Source of the DNA: Medicago truncatula | Lineage: Eukaryota; Streptophyta; Magnoliopsida; Fabales; Fabaceae | Direction: 5' to 3' | Assembly: GCF_003473485.1 (NCBI RefSeq) | Contig: NC_053043.1 | Coordinates: 36,556,576-36,620,575, forward strand | Length of the DNA: 64,000 bases | Shown here: one piece after another, positions 45,331 to 58,880 of the stretch | Position numbering within the stretch: position 1 is the stretch's first letter | How the letters are laid out: each line of letters begins with the position of its first letter | Program-made: the position numbers and the translations under genes | The notes under the pieces: generated by a model | Seen by the model: the letters and a program-made list of their open reading frames with translations, nothing else | Told to the model about the DNA's origin: nothing | Database searches by the model: none

Positions 45331-48300
45331 AGAAATTACTAAAATGCTCCTCTAAGGAAAAATGGTAAAATCATGGATTTATTTTTATAATATATTAACC
45401 AAGTAGAAGAAATATCATGCTAGCATGCAATTTAGAAAAATAAATTAACCTCTATAATTTAATTTAAATTGTATACATTAGACAATTCTAGGAGTAGATG
45501 GTGACTACTCTAAAAAACACAAATCATTGTTTTTTAATGAATCCAAAATCTTCGACCTATATTGGGTGAGGCACATGAGATTGTTGAGTGTGAGAGAGAG
45601 CATGCTAAGTGATAGCGATGGTACGTTGAAATCTCAAACAATGTCACATGTAATCGACATAAGTAGATCAGATTTAGAACAACAGTAGACCAAGCCAACT
45701 TAGGAATAACTTCCTCAACTACTTATCTTAGAATATTAGGATAGATATAACTGAATACCATGATTGTATGGTGAGAGACTCCTCCAATCTTTAAATACAT
45801 TTTTCGATCATATCTTATAAAAAAGAAATTTTTTTTGATAGAAATCATATCTTATAAATTAAATGTAGATACTTTGGAATTTGGATACATTTTTCGATAT
45901 TATGGTGAGAGATGCCCTCCAAATTTTCTTAGTTATTGAATATGTATTGAGACCATCTTTGAATTTGAATTGGATTTTTTTTTTCTAAGAGCAAAATTTA
46001 TTTAATAATCTGATCTCTGCTCAAGAAGTACAGAGATCGCTGATTTAAAGACTACAAAAAGACGCTGTATATAAATGGAACGTCCAAAATAAACACTTGA
46101 AAAATACCCAAACACCTAACCAATCCCTACTTTTAACACCCTTGAGGACAACCCCACCAAATAAACTTCACCTTCTAAATCAGACACCATCGCAAACTAC
46201 CGCTGAAAGTGATATCCATAACCATTCATAGCCGCTACTCATACCAAAAAACACCCCTCTAAATCAAACAACCCGTACGCATCACCGTAGCTGAGTCACA
46301 CTTGAAAATGTCCTTACAAAACTTATTAAACTGGACTTGTAAGAAGAGAGATATCTCTCACTTATAAACACATTTTTAGGATAAATCTCATCCAACATAA
46401 CATAAGACGCTTAACAAATTTATTAATAAATTTGAGAAAAAAACATTATAATCTTTTCCAGTAAAGAAAGAAGAGTGTAGTACTCATAGACACTGTTTGG
46501 ATTGATGGAAAGTAACGGAGCGGAACAGAATGAAATATAATGGAGTGGAGTGGAACAGAGCGAAATGAAATAAAAATTATATTCCATTGTTTGGATACTC
46601 TTGACGGAATGAATTGAAAATTTCATTCCATTGTTTGGAAATTGAACGGAATGAACTGATTTATAATTTTCTTATTCCATTTATACCCTTAATTCTTAAT
46701 TCAAAAACACTTTTATTTTTTAATAGAATGAGGTTGAATTTTCAGATATAGTTTTTTGATGAATTTTTTATTCTAGTTTGATCCTTCATGTTGAACTAAA
46801 AACGTAAATCTATTTTTTAAAAATTTAAAATAAAACATAAATGGATTTAAATAATAAATGTCTTATAGTATAAAATCATTTTTGAAAGGTTCAGGCCCCC
46901 CTCTCTCTCTCAATATGATTTTAACTGGCATGAGGAATATTGTAATATATAGCATTTGAGCAATCAAAGCATCTATGTTCATGTAAATTTTTAGTGAACA
47001 TCATAGTAAATCGTGCATGGACTACGGACACGAATCATCTATCAAAACCACCCACGAAGAAACAAAGTAAAGAAATAAATTCAGAAGAAAATGAGCATAT
47101 GTGAAGAATCGAATTGAGAAGAAATGAAGTGTATGTTTGGTTTGGCGGTGGTTAGAATTGATTCTAACAAAATTAATTTTGATAGAATTGATTTTGGTTA
47201 AAAGTGAGTTGAGTGTCAATTGATTTGTGTTTGGATACCTTTATGCATAAATGATTCTTATTAATTTATTTTGTTTGGATGGTTGAGATTAAAATTGTTT
47301 TTGAAGGTATAATTACCAAAAAGGGTGTATTTAAACAATATATTTATAATTTTTGGTTTCAATCTAAACTATTTAAAATATACAACAGAAATTTAAATAA
47401 CTTTCTAAAATAGAAATAAAATATTAAATCTATATTTTTCCTACTATAGATAATTATTTAATTTATGTTGGTATAATTTTTTTTCATAGAGTCGTTCATT
47501 AATTTTAAAAATAAATGAATGCACAAAGCTTAACCAAAATGTCTATATATAATATATAAATGTTAAATAATTATTAGGGTTATATTGCAAAATTCATGTG
47601 TTGCGAATAAGCATTATGTACCAATCTATGGGCAATTAAGTAAAAGGTTATTAAGAAAGATATATCAGAGGTCAAAGTTATGGTAGAATTGATTCTCTTA
47701 AAGGCAAAAGCTATAAATTGGAGTGCTGGCTAGAATCAATTCTAGCAACAAGAATTGCTTCTCTCTAAATGATCCAAACATCTTTTTAGTACAATAGAAG
47801 TGAGTTTTAAGTGAATTGCCGTGCTTTTAAGAGTGCAAACGTACATCCAAACATAGGCGAAGTAGAGTTTAAATTGACGAAGTGAAAAATGAATTAATGA
47901 GTAATTATCTAATTAAAATGTCTCGTTCCATTGCTTACCTCCCAATTTGGGAGGAATGAAAAATATGAATGGAAAGGATTCCATCATGTTCCATCCAACT
48001 TCATTCAGTTTTTATAAATCCGAATAACTACTTAATACCATTACATCACTTTTCATCAATCCAAACATAACCTAAAGAAACAAATACTTTTACAACGGTC
48101 TCTTTAGAGGTACTAATTAATATAACCCGAACAAAAATAAATAAAGAATATTCCTCATTTAAATGGATATATCACATCCGTGATTTTTCTTTCACGGTTT
48201 GTTTGTTTGATAAAATTAAGCTATTCATTATCTAATAGCACATAAACTAAAGTATTTGATAAAATTAATTTTTATAAATTATATTTATAAACATTTTTAA

Positions 48301-48553
48301 TTAATATTGAAGATATAAAAGTGGACGAAAATATGTAAAACTATAACTTATAAGCACAAAAGCTAGATAAAATAACATCTAAAAAAACTATAAGCTAATC
48401 AAATAAGCTTGTTATATTTTTCCAAATAAGAATATAAGTTAATTTAATAACCTATAAGCTAGCTTTTTAGCTTTTCCAAACATTCCTTCAAAAAAAAAAA
48501 AAGCTTTTCCAAACATAGCCTTAAATAAAAAAAAATTCCGCGGCTACTCGACC
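45331..48553. other. Intergenic with nested inverted-repeat elements
   Basis: An outer inverted pair TGTTTGGATTGATG (46494) and CATCAATCCAAACA (48054-48067) encloses an inner pair TATGTTTGG (47132) and CCAAACATA (47847-47855). This fits one non-autonomous DNA element inside another. Sequence near 46510-46660 is rich in GGAATG-type short repeats. No gene is supported in the interval, and the ends were not fixed by target duplications. Confidence 0.45.
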
Positions 48554-48603
48554 TTGGAAGTGCCATCGTTATTAAGCCTTTACATCAACTCCAGTTCCAT
48601 TCC

Positions 48604-51600
48604 ATGGATCAAATCACAACCGTACCGGAGCAAAGAGGCGCCGGCGGCAAGCTTCGTAAACCACTGCCGAGAAAGCCACCGTCCACTCCATACGCCCGTC
48701 CCTCATCCAACCGCCGATGGATTTCCAAGCTCGTCAATCCTGCCTATCGCATCATCGCTGATGGAGCCACTCGTTTTCTTCCTTCCTTCTTCTCCACTCC
48801 CGATTCCGTTGAAAATCAAGGTTCGTTTCTCTTTCAATTTTCGCGCGTTTTTTTCTCAGTTACGCAATTATGCTTTTATGGTAAAGTATGATAACTAATT
48901 TCGTTTTTGACAGTTTAACCTAATTATAGTGATTAGAAAAATGTAATTAGTGACTAGAAAATGTAATTAAACAATGTAAGTGGTTTAACTTCAGGTTAGT
49001 GACAGAATTAGTTTGCCTAACATTTGTTGTTTATGTGAGGGAGAGAGTCTCATACAACACTGACGCGAACACGTCGACACTAATAATAATTTTAAAAAAA
49101 TGATACAATTCAATAATGTAATCATATGTGTCGGTGTCGGAACGGCACTTATCTCACACTGGGACACGCCTAATGCGAGTATCTGTGCTTAATAGGTTAA
49201 GTGGCTATGGTTACTAGAAGCAGGTGCATCTACAAGTTGTTCACCTAATAGGAAGAATTAAGAGTTTAACTTATATACAACGTTAGTGTATAAAAGTTTT
49301 ACACATGCATCAATGATGTGTTGCCACATCATTTAACGAGGTAAAAATACATGACTTGTCATACCTCATTGGTTGATGCATGTGTGTAGAATATTTGTAC
49401 GGGCGCATTGTATATAAATTAAACTCAAGCATTAATTGATGCGAATGATATTATTTGAACTTTGAAGTCCTAATTTATTAGTGGCACTGTAGTTTGAACG
49501 CTGTTTTGTAAAATCATATAAAACATAAAATGTTACTAGAGAAGCACTCAATCATGATGAAAGATTCTTCACGTTTTCCCTAATATCTAAAGTGGATAAC
49601 TTTTTTTTATATATCAAGGATTAATTACACATGAATAGAAGGCATGCGGGCAACAAGCTGCGCTGCTAGGCCTTTTTGGATGGCAAAACCAATCCTCGTA
49701 GGGTTAATTGTACAAAATATACCATTATTGTAGGGTTAAATGCAATTTTGCTCCCTGCCATTTTAGCGAATTCCAGTTTACCCCCTGTAATATTTTTTGC
49801 CACCTGCCATTTGGGCGAATTTTCGTTCACCCCGTCACATCGTTTTGTACAGTTTGATTTCACGAAGGTCTAAAAGCAAAGAATCTTTAAATTACAAGGT
49901 TGGAATCTAAGTTTTTTTTTTTGTCAAGGGGTAAACCAGAATTTTCTCAAATGATTGAGGGCAAAAGTGCATTTCACTCATTATTTTATATAATTGTAAT
50001 AAGAAAAGTATATGAAGCCTACTTGAAGTATTTGTAAAAGTGGCAAAAGTGCAGACGTAATGATAATCATATTAGCCAATGTGAACAAATAGTTTTAGGT
50101 ATGACAGCTCTTTGACCTTTGTTTTGAAAAGGGTGTAATGATAAGGTGACATGAAGTTTGTGGCTTTCAATGCACTAATATCTTTTGTATTGAAGAAAAC
50201 TTTCAAGAAGTGATGATATATTAAAAGAGATAGTATTCTCCTATTTCTCTGAAGCTACTTACTGTTCTATTTCCTGAGTGTTTCATCTTGCATTATGTCT
50301 ATATTTGTATTTTATCACGCAGTCCGCGTAAAACTGTTTTTCTGCTTCTTGTGCTTTCAGCTTATACAGACAACGAGTCCTTTAATTGTGGAGTTAAATG
50401 TGTTACTTAGCTCATTATCAGTATTCATTATCTATATAATATACTTTACTGATTAATCTTGAAATTGGTCATACCCTCATATTCCCGATCATTTTATTGA
50501 ATTGTGACAGATAAACAGGGAACTGGTGAACAGCACAAAAAAGATTTTCTGCTCAAAACCAATTTACATGTAAGTAATGTTTTTGCTTCTTCTGTATTCG
50601 TGTATAGTTTTAGTGCTTAGTATGCTGCAGTTGTGATTCTAGCAGCATAGAATCAGACTATAATTACCCTATTTATGTTATTTAGAACGTTTTACACTGG
50701 TGGAGTTATTCAGCATTAATAACTATGCTATACAATATAAATTGCCTCTGTGCAAATTCGAGTAAAGTTATTCTTCTAAGCCATTACAAATTTAACTCTA
50801 GGCCTTATCCATCAATGTCACGTGACTAATTATAATTTATCTGATTTTCACATCACATGCTCTTGTGACAACCCCTTTCAGCCATGTTCCTCATTTTCTT
50901 TATCCTAAAGTTTTCATTTGTTTGTTTGAATCTCTGCCTATTACAATGAATAACTTCTTTTTTTGTATATCTCACTTTCTGTATTCACGTCTCAATTCTT
51001 GGTGTTGAATTTGATTATTTTCCTATCACCAAATATGCTGATTTATTTGCAGCTCCCCCCGTCTGAATTGTCTAAAATGGCAAGCACTGGTGGTGAAAGC
51101 AGTAAGCCAAACAGCAGTTTTGACTTTGTTCTGCCTAGGCGTGTTGAAAAAGGAGAGCAACATGAGAAAAATAGGCTTTCAGATATAGAGCAACTGGTGA
51201 AAGGGACAAAATTCACTAGGTACATTAATTAACTTTATAATAACTAGTTTTTTCTCCACCTTGCTGAGTGACTCATTTACCAATTTTATTATTCAAGTTG
51301 GTATGTTGTAGATCAGATTAGTCATCCCTATGGCTTAGAGCTTATGCAAGGTTCTTGTAAATTGATATCCAAGTTTTATTGAGATTAACCCTTTTTGTTA
51401 TTCTTATGTTTCTTGCCAACGTGGGCTGCTTTGGGATGGAATTCAAAAGTTTTTATCATCGTCTGTCTTCTTTTTCTCCTCTTGTGGATATCCTAGAGCA
51501 CAAAAAAGTCTCATTTGGATTTTACTTGCATAGTTTATGATACTTTTAAGCATGCCTCTCTTATTCGGTGCTTGAAATATTTGGGGCATGCCTAGCTTGG

Positions 51601-54600
51601 CATTGGCTTAACAAAATAAAAGCTAATACTGAGCCCTTTAGTCCCAGTGATTTAAGTTCAAATTTGTGACTAATTTTTTATTTTTTTTATTGATATATGT
51701 GTCAAAACTTAATGTGTAGTTTGATAAAAATATAAAGGGTATATATATTTGAACATTACATATTAATTTTGAACATAACTCAAAAACACTCATGCACCAA
51801 CACTCAACACTCGTCCCTCTTGGCACATTTTACTATGAAGCCAAAATTCTAATTTCTTAAAGATTTTAATGAATCATGCTGTGAGCAGGATCAAGATATG
51901 ACTCGGCAAAGTTCCGTCCCTTGCTGAAGCTGTGTGCTCATGATGTTAGAAATCTTCTTAGCATTTACCATTTTCTTTACTGTATGTTTGAGTGGAGGGC
52001 TAGGGATAGAGGGCAACAAGGGTTAATTTGTTAATCTCGGATTCTGTTAAACTGTATAAAAATGAATGAAGGTAAAAATGAAACTATTTCCCTCCCTTCC
52101 TTTCGAAACGTCACCTCATGAAGAAAACCATTTTTTTGCTTTCTGCAGACCGTATCTAAATATCTTTAATCTTCTTATGTAGAGATGAATTCAATCATAT
52201 AGTGGAGATTTTGAATTCAAGAGCAATTGATGTTTTGAATGTTGAACAAGGAAACGGACATACAAATTTGACTTCTAGACAAGATGATGGGGGGGTTTTA
52301 GCAGCACGAAAGCTTCCCAAGGTTTTCAATGAACGAAAGCATGAAGAATCAAATGCAGCCATACAGGGTAGCTCAACACCTTGCATGTCAAAAGTGTGTG
52401 AGCATTGCATGTACTTGTTTGAGCCATTCACATTTACTAATAGTTCTGATAAACACTTTGCAAATATGCGCTATCTTCTTAGGGCTGAATTGTGTCCTCA
52501 ATCTATTAGATATCAATCAGTCCTTCAAAATTAAAGCTGTTATTGTTGGAAATCATTGTGCAGATAAATTAGATTCGTCTGGAAACAATTTCAATTGATT
52601 TTCTTGAGGAGACTTTATCCCAGATTTTATTAGGATAAAAATTTTCAGCAATCCAATTGTAGATTTAAGTACCATATTCTATTTGTCTTCTTGGCTTCGG
52701 TTTATTTCCCCCCGGTGGTCACATATATTCTTTTCTATTAATTTTCAATAAAAAATTATGGTAAGCTGTAAATCGTTGCTAGGGTTCTAGGTGCCAACAA
52801 AGTTAAGATCTATTTCTATAGAGTGATACTTTTGCGTACCATTTCAATTAGAAAGAAAGTTGTTTTGTTTTGGTTGAAGTTTACAGTTGTATTGTTTGTT
52901 GTAGTTAGTTGCAGTTACGGATTTCATTCTCTCTGAATTTCTCCACTTTCATATTCTTTCACATCTCACATTTTCCCTCAGTTACTCACCATTGCCAAAT
53001 CATAATGTTTCAAATTCAATCATTCATGAAAGGGTTAAACATATAGAGGTTGATTGCTGTAACTTGAGCAAGGATTTTCTTAAGTGTCATTTCTTTTGTT
53101 AATTTCTAAGAATCAGCTTGTTGACATGTTGACTAAGTCCTATAGACATGCATTTGAATTGTCCAGGGTAAATAGACAGTGAAATGTTCAGATTCAAATC
53201 TGACTTATCTTAAGAAAGAAACATTGAATTTGACAGTACCTGAAAGTCGTATTATATTAGGATGTATTTGAATTGTAAAACATGTAGTCATTTAAGGTTA
53301 GTTTTGTTGTATAATAACCAAATTAACAACTCTACAGGGGTGGGATGAAATTGGTGCTTCACCAGTTGAGATTGCTAGAGCATATATGGGTTCCCAAGCA
53401 TCTGAAGCAAGCCCCAATTGTAAAAACATGGTTCAAACTGTCGAAAGCACAATTCTCCTTAATGATAAAGCTGGAACAAAACCATATGATCCATCACCAT
53501 CAAAAAAGTCAACAACATGCTGGCCAGGTGTTGTCGTGCAGGATGCTTACGCAACACCACAAAGCCAGGGAAGCAAATACGGATTTCTTAATCATCCACG
53601 GACTCCTTATTCCAGAACTCTATTAACCAAGTCTAAGTCCAAGGTTTGTTTTTTTTTAGATATAGCATATCTTGAACTTCAATGCTCAAGTTGTATCTAA
53701 AATTGTTTTGATTTTTGTTTTCTTTTTCTCCAGTTGATTCAAACCCAGGGCAATTACAGCCACATTTCATCAACCCCTCTCCGTCAATCACAGACTAGTC
53801 TGTATCTGAAGGTAGCTCTCACTATTCTGTTATTGTGATACTATTTGACTTATTGTATCCTGATTCCTTTTACGCCCTGTAAATTGCTGATACTGAAATT
53901 TGTATGTAACAGTCTTATTGGTTATTGCTTAGAATATAAGTTAAATTTGGTGGAAGTTTGATCCTTTCACAATCTATGGTATTCCTATCTACCTTGCTTA
54001 GTTTTTTGACCTCTGCTTATGTTAAGAGTTAAGAGATTGTAGTTAAATGATATCAACAGATTTTTATTTAAAAAATGAATGAGTTTAGAAGATTAATTTT
54101 TGGTTAGGATATCACTTTGCCATTACTAGCTACCAAACTTTTGATTGTATGAGCCAAATATCTAAAATTTCCTGCTTTAACTTTAACATTTAGAGGTGTG
54201 TTGGGGACGATGCAGTTTTCTTTGGCATCATATTGTTTGTAAAGACCATGATTTCTTCACTTATTAGTTATTGCCTACAAACTTTAAATTAAAGGTTTTT
54301 AAGATATATTCTAATACTAAAAATTGAAACTTTTCATATCTTTAAGTAAAGGGCATCTAAAACCTCAAAAATATGATCACGAAACCCGTGTTTTTTTTTT
54401 TCCTTATTCTGGCAAGTATTGCCAATAATATTTAACCTTTTTAATTAACTTCATCTCAAATTTTGATCATTATGTTCATTTGAGATTTTATTATTTAACT
54501 ATCTTGTATTTAAATTTGGTTTATTCCTTTAGTTTCAATATTTTATTTAATTCTTTTAAAATGGTTGATTACTTTTTCCCTTCTGCTGGTAATTGATTAC

Positions 54601-56231
54601 TAACATAATTGTAATAAACAAAGGAAAAATCTGAAGTTGGTGCATCGGAAAGTGGATATGGGTCTGTTGGACCTATTCGTCGAACTAGGCATAAGTTTGG
54701 TGTACAATCGACTTCATGGAGACCAGAATATTCATCTATGAACTCTTCACAGAGAGGAAATTCTGGTTTTATTGAATGTTCAACTCCTACTGTTGCAACA
54801 AGCATGGATTTGGGTGGGATGAGCAGCACTCGTAAGCCAGTGGGCTTTGAGCGTAGTGTTCCAACAGTACACATGCATACTAGTTTGATGGCTAAGAAGA
54901 TACTGGAGCATATTGATAGAAACATTCCCACTCCTAAGGAGAAATCTGCTGAGCTGAAGCTAGCAACTAACTGGAAGAATGCCGAGTCTTCGGAAAATAC
55001 AAGTACTTCAAACGTAGATAATGGCTTTGTTAAACTAAAAGATGTTGGCCCTTTTAAATATGACGAGTTTGGTGGGATGATTTCTACTCTAAGAAATGAA
55101 GATGAAGGGAACTGCAATGCTGATATTCAACCCAGGGAGAGTACTGATAAATCCAAAGACATCACAAAAGAAGGGACTTTGGCATCTGACCTGAATGTTC
55201 ACAGAAGCATCCCCAGACTCACTAACGATGCAAAGGCTACACAAAATTTTGGTAGTTCTCAAATGTTTTCATTGAAGTCTACTGACAAGGTACTCTATTT
55301 TATGGCCAATAAAATTTTTACATGTAGTTCTGTCATACATTTGTGTCACAAGGCAGTAGCCAAAAAAATTTGTTGGTCTTTTTGGAAAGAAAATAATGAT
55401 TTTGTAGTTTTAAGCACCCTTTGGTACCATAATAAAGCAAAATTGGATAGTTTAGATAACCAATGGTAGAAGAAGAAATTAAGTTGTAACAACCTTGCCT
55501 ACATGGAGAGAATGACAAGTGGGAGAGGTAGTTGGAAGGCATCCAGAAATATTTGTTTTGGGGCTGGGGTTGACAGATCCTCAATTAAAAGTATATATTA
55601 CATAGATCAGTGTGTAAGAATGAACTTTACAGGGACTAAGACGAAAAACCAGATAAATAAGGGACAAAAACCTATCTATTTATTTATTTTTTAATATATA
55701 TTTTAGTATTAGCACAATACATATATTTTGACTTGCTATGTATTTCATGAACATAATGTTTTTGATGTACTGTCTGTGCAGGATGATTTGATGAGTCTCC
55801 CGAGTGTTAATCAGTATCCTTCTTTAGTAAATCAAGAAAAGAAGACTGTCGCTAATAATGCCGCCAATAAACCAGTTTTAGCTCCTATTACCATCAAGAA
55901 GCCTGAATCAAAGTGGACCTTAGCATCTGATAACAGCTCAGGATTTACCTTCCCTGTTACTGCAACCTCTTCTGTATTCTCTGAACCGCCAACACCATCC
56001 ATCATGCCATTATTATTCTCTACTGGTAATCAGCATCAATCAGAAGAAACAACATCTACTCAATTGTCATACAGTTTTGGTGTTAAAAAGTTGAATCCAG
56101 CAGTAGTTTTTTCCTTCCCTTCCACAAGCAATACAGTTGATAATGATGCAGGAGTCATTAAGTATAACTTTGGTTCGACCGATAACCCAAGGCTGTCGTT
56201 TTCATTTGAAAAAACTGCTGTCGACTGTTGA
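48604..56231 (+). CDS. NUP1/NUP136-like nuclear pore protein, C-terminally truncated
   Basis: Eight exons are inferred from frame and GT-AG sites: 48604-48820, 50511-50569, 51053-51219, 52183-52393, 53338-53643, 53734-53811, 54624-55289 and 55782-56231. Together they give 717 residues. Motifs shared with plant NUP1/NUP136 (as I recall the Arabidopsis protein) run in the same order: a basic N-terminus RKPLPRKPPSTPYARP, then WISKLVNPAYRII. KGTKFTRDE, ASPVEIARAYMGSQASEASP, RTPYSR, GSVGPIRRTR and MAKKILEHID follow. NUP1/NUP136 is known as a nuclear-basket component that anchors TREX-2 and affects nuclear shape and mRNA export. Here the protein ends soon after the first FG-type motifs (YSFGVKK, YNFGST). 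The Arabidopsis protein is much longer with an FG-repeat tail. After the TGA at 56229-56231 another frame stays open to a donor-like site at 56267/56268, suggesting a 1-base indel near 56220-56230. Possibly a pseudogene or a truncated paralogue. Confidence 0.72.
49055..49170. repeat. Dispersed GTGTCGGTGTC repeat, copy 2
   Basis: Located in intron 1 of the nucleoporin-like gene. It shares GAACAC, TAATAATAATTTT, ACAATTCAAT and GTGTCGGTGTCGG in the same order with 20160-20290. Confidence 0.5.
49734..49978. mobile_element. Short inverted-repeat element in intron 1
   Basis: Left GTTAAATGCAATTTTGCTCC and right GAGGGCAAAAGTGCATTTCAC are imperfect inverted ends of about 20 bases. It lies in intron 1 (48821-50510) of the nucleoporin-like gene. 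No coding sequence. Confidence 0.45.
55290..55781 (+). other. Intron 7 of the nucleoporin-like gene
   Basis: Donor AAG|GTACTC at 55289/55290 and acceptor GTGCAG|GAT at 55781/55782. An open frame reads on from exon 6 to 55469 but has no family resemblance beyond the donor. The interior shows no motif I recognise. Confidence 0.6.
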
Positions 56232-58880
56232 GTCAAACGAACACGAGGTTCCAAAAAATTGTCCGAGGTAATTTTCTTTTGTTTTAAGAAAATGGAGTTG
56301 TTTTGGAACAGAAAATGTGGTGTTTATGATTCTTATCCTACTTGTGTATTTTCTTTGTACAACGCATCTCGTTGGAAAATATTTTGGTTATATGATAAGA
56401 TCTTTTCTTTTGAGAAGATTTTTGTCATAGGACATGCAATCTTGATTCATATCAGGACCTTGGTATTTTTTTCTACTACACAAGTACATTTTTTCTTTCA
56501 CTACAAAAATTCCATGGTGTCTAAAGGTTATATCTAAACATTTTTTTTTCTTCAAGATTTTATATAATATATTACAAAAGGGGGAGTAACTATAGTCTGT
56601 GTCTCGTGATTTATTTTGATTATGTGATTTATTCTGTCTTTAGTTTTTCCCGCTTAGAATCAAAGGTAGCTTACAAATTAAGTCCTTCAGTGGATTCAAT
56701 TTTTCATCAAAATATATAAGTTTGCTATTTTATTTTTAGGTCAGGCATATGTTTTCTATTAATGGTATGCTGAACTATCTTTTTTGTTTGCTTAATTTTT
56801 TTGACATTTTTTTGAAATGCTACGCATTAGTCTGTTTGAAACACTTCCCAAAAACTCTTTTTTAGTTTTTAAAAACTTGAAAATTAAAAACTTTTCTGCT
56901 AAACTATTTTTTAAAATTACAGTTTTGGAAACTGTTTTGAATTTTTTAGTTTTGAGGACTAAAACTAAAACATGTAAAATGATAACTATTGTGAGAAGAA
57001 GACTTGTATATTTCAATAACTGAAAACAAAAACGATTTCAAACGGGCTCTAACTTATTAAATAATTTATTTCCTTTTACGTCAACAATATAATTTTTATT
57101 ACAAAAATGCAAAATAGAGTATGGAAGTGCCAAAAATTAAGAAAAATGGATCAGCCAAAAAGAAGAGTGGGAGGAAATTGATTTTTCTCAAGACGAAATT
57201 TTGCTTATTTGAAACACAAATATGAGGGAAAAAACATTGATTCACAAAAATTTTCAGAAGAAAACTTGGACCATTGAAGAAAATAAGGATTTAAGTTCAA
57301 GTTTCCTAACCAATTCATAGAAGAATTTTTTAGAAGTCCAAGAGGAGAGACAAGAGAGACTTTCGAGTTGGAGGATAAGAGGAAGAAGAAAAGGGGAAAC
57401 GTTCTCAACACTTCCCAGTTAAATAGTTTTTCTTCAATAAAATTCTATCCCTCCGCCTATAATATAAATCTTTATCAATGTCACAATCACAATTTCACAA
57501 TATTTGCGAAAGAGACAGAAAAAAGTCACATGTGACATTATGGTTGGCCAATGTCACCAATGCCACCAATTCTATGTCACCCAAGTACTACTATATCTTT
57601 TTTAATACCACCAACAATATAACATTAATATATGAAAATTTGTTTCAGGGTACAATTGGAATTATAAAAAGTTCAGCTCAAAATCTCTATCCCTTTCATA
57701 TATAAATTGTTCTTATTGTAGTGGGATATTTCCTATTATAATGAAATTTAATTTTTTAATTAAAATTTAAAATAATATTATTAAAGAATAAAATTGTAAA
57801 TAAAATAGTTTAAATAAAGGGTTAAATAGATTATTGAAAAGTCAGTTCAAAACTCATGTATTTTGAACCTATTATTTCTATGAACATGAATCAGTTAGCA
57901 CCTTTTAAAAAATAGTAGAACACTCTTATTTTTATAATTACATTTACAAACGGCTAGGAAAGCAATACATGACAAACAATAAATGTCAATCCTAGTTATA
58001 ATAAAACTGTGGTTCTAACATTTCCTAACAACACTTATATTGGCGACATGTAACGACGCTTTTTTTTTTTAATAAAAAATGTATATTTCTCAATGACATG
58101 TTTTCTTTTCAAAATCCATTTTTCTTGCCGTGGATCCTGAAAAACAAATTCCAGATGACACCTCACTCCAACAGAAACTAAAAAAAAAAAAAAAAGACAC
58201 ATGAAGTTCCACTAAAATATTAAAAAAAGGCTTTTTCCTAAACAAATTTTGGTGAGTAGAAACCCTATCCCAAAGTAATTGCAAAGAAAAGGCTATCACT
58301 TCCAACTTAACTCTTAACTTATGTATAGTCGCATATACATTTATTGATCAAGCACATCGCATATATTGGATCGAAACAGTAAGACTCACACTCACTATCA
58401 TTAGTGCAGTAACGTGCAAATCCTATGATATAAACAACACAAACAAAGGCATGTTACAAAAAGAAACGAAAAGATTAAACCAACTTTTTCAAAAGAATGA
58501 GAAAAGAAACGTACCACCGTTGACTACGACAAAAAATAGGGATATTAAGAGAATGATAACACTAACAAACTTGATAAATTGAGCCATATTTGTTTCCTCT
58601 TTGCTTATGAAAAATTACTAGAAAATAGTTTTATTTTACTCAATTAGTTGCTTGAACTTAAAACTCCTTCCAAAAAAATAAAACGATAATTAAATTTCTT
58701 TTTAGTACATCGATAATTTATAATATCAATCCTTCCAAAAATTAAATAGTAATTAAATATCTCTTAAGTAAATTATAGAATTATGTTTTACCCTTTAGCG
58801 CACTCAATTGATCACTCCACCTTAATAAACTTTTTCTTAACCCTTTCCTGTTAAGATATATTATTAAATAAATACTTGAT
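56232..58880. other. Downstream of nucleoporin-like gene, no FG exons seen
   Basis: No sequence rich in Phe-Gly or Phe-X-Phe-Gly repeats was recognised here. A MITE-like unit lies at about 56828-57047. The remainder is AT-rich with short frames of no recognised domain, for example a minus-strand frame 58090-58305. Confidence 0.45.
56828..57047. mobile_element. Short MITE-like element
   Basis: Left TAGTCTGTTTGAAACAC and right GATTTCAAACGGGCTCTAA are imperfect inverted ends, and the interior is also largely self-complementary around 56865-56950 (AGTTTT and AAAACT blocks). TAA-like flanks would fit PIF/Harbinger, but this is not certain. Confidence 0.4.

Noticed and set aside
48554..48898. Alternative 114-codon frame starting upstream of the nucleoporin-like ATG
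   Set aside because: The overlapping frame from 48604 carries the family motif and ends at a good splice donor; the 114-codon frame shows no family resemblance.
55290..55469. Extension of exon 6 of the nucleoporin-like gene to 55469
   Set aside because: A consensus donor at 55289/55290 joins in phase to the exon at 55782; the extra residues have no family resemblance.
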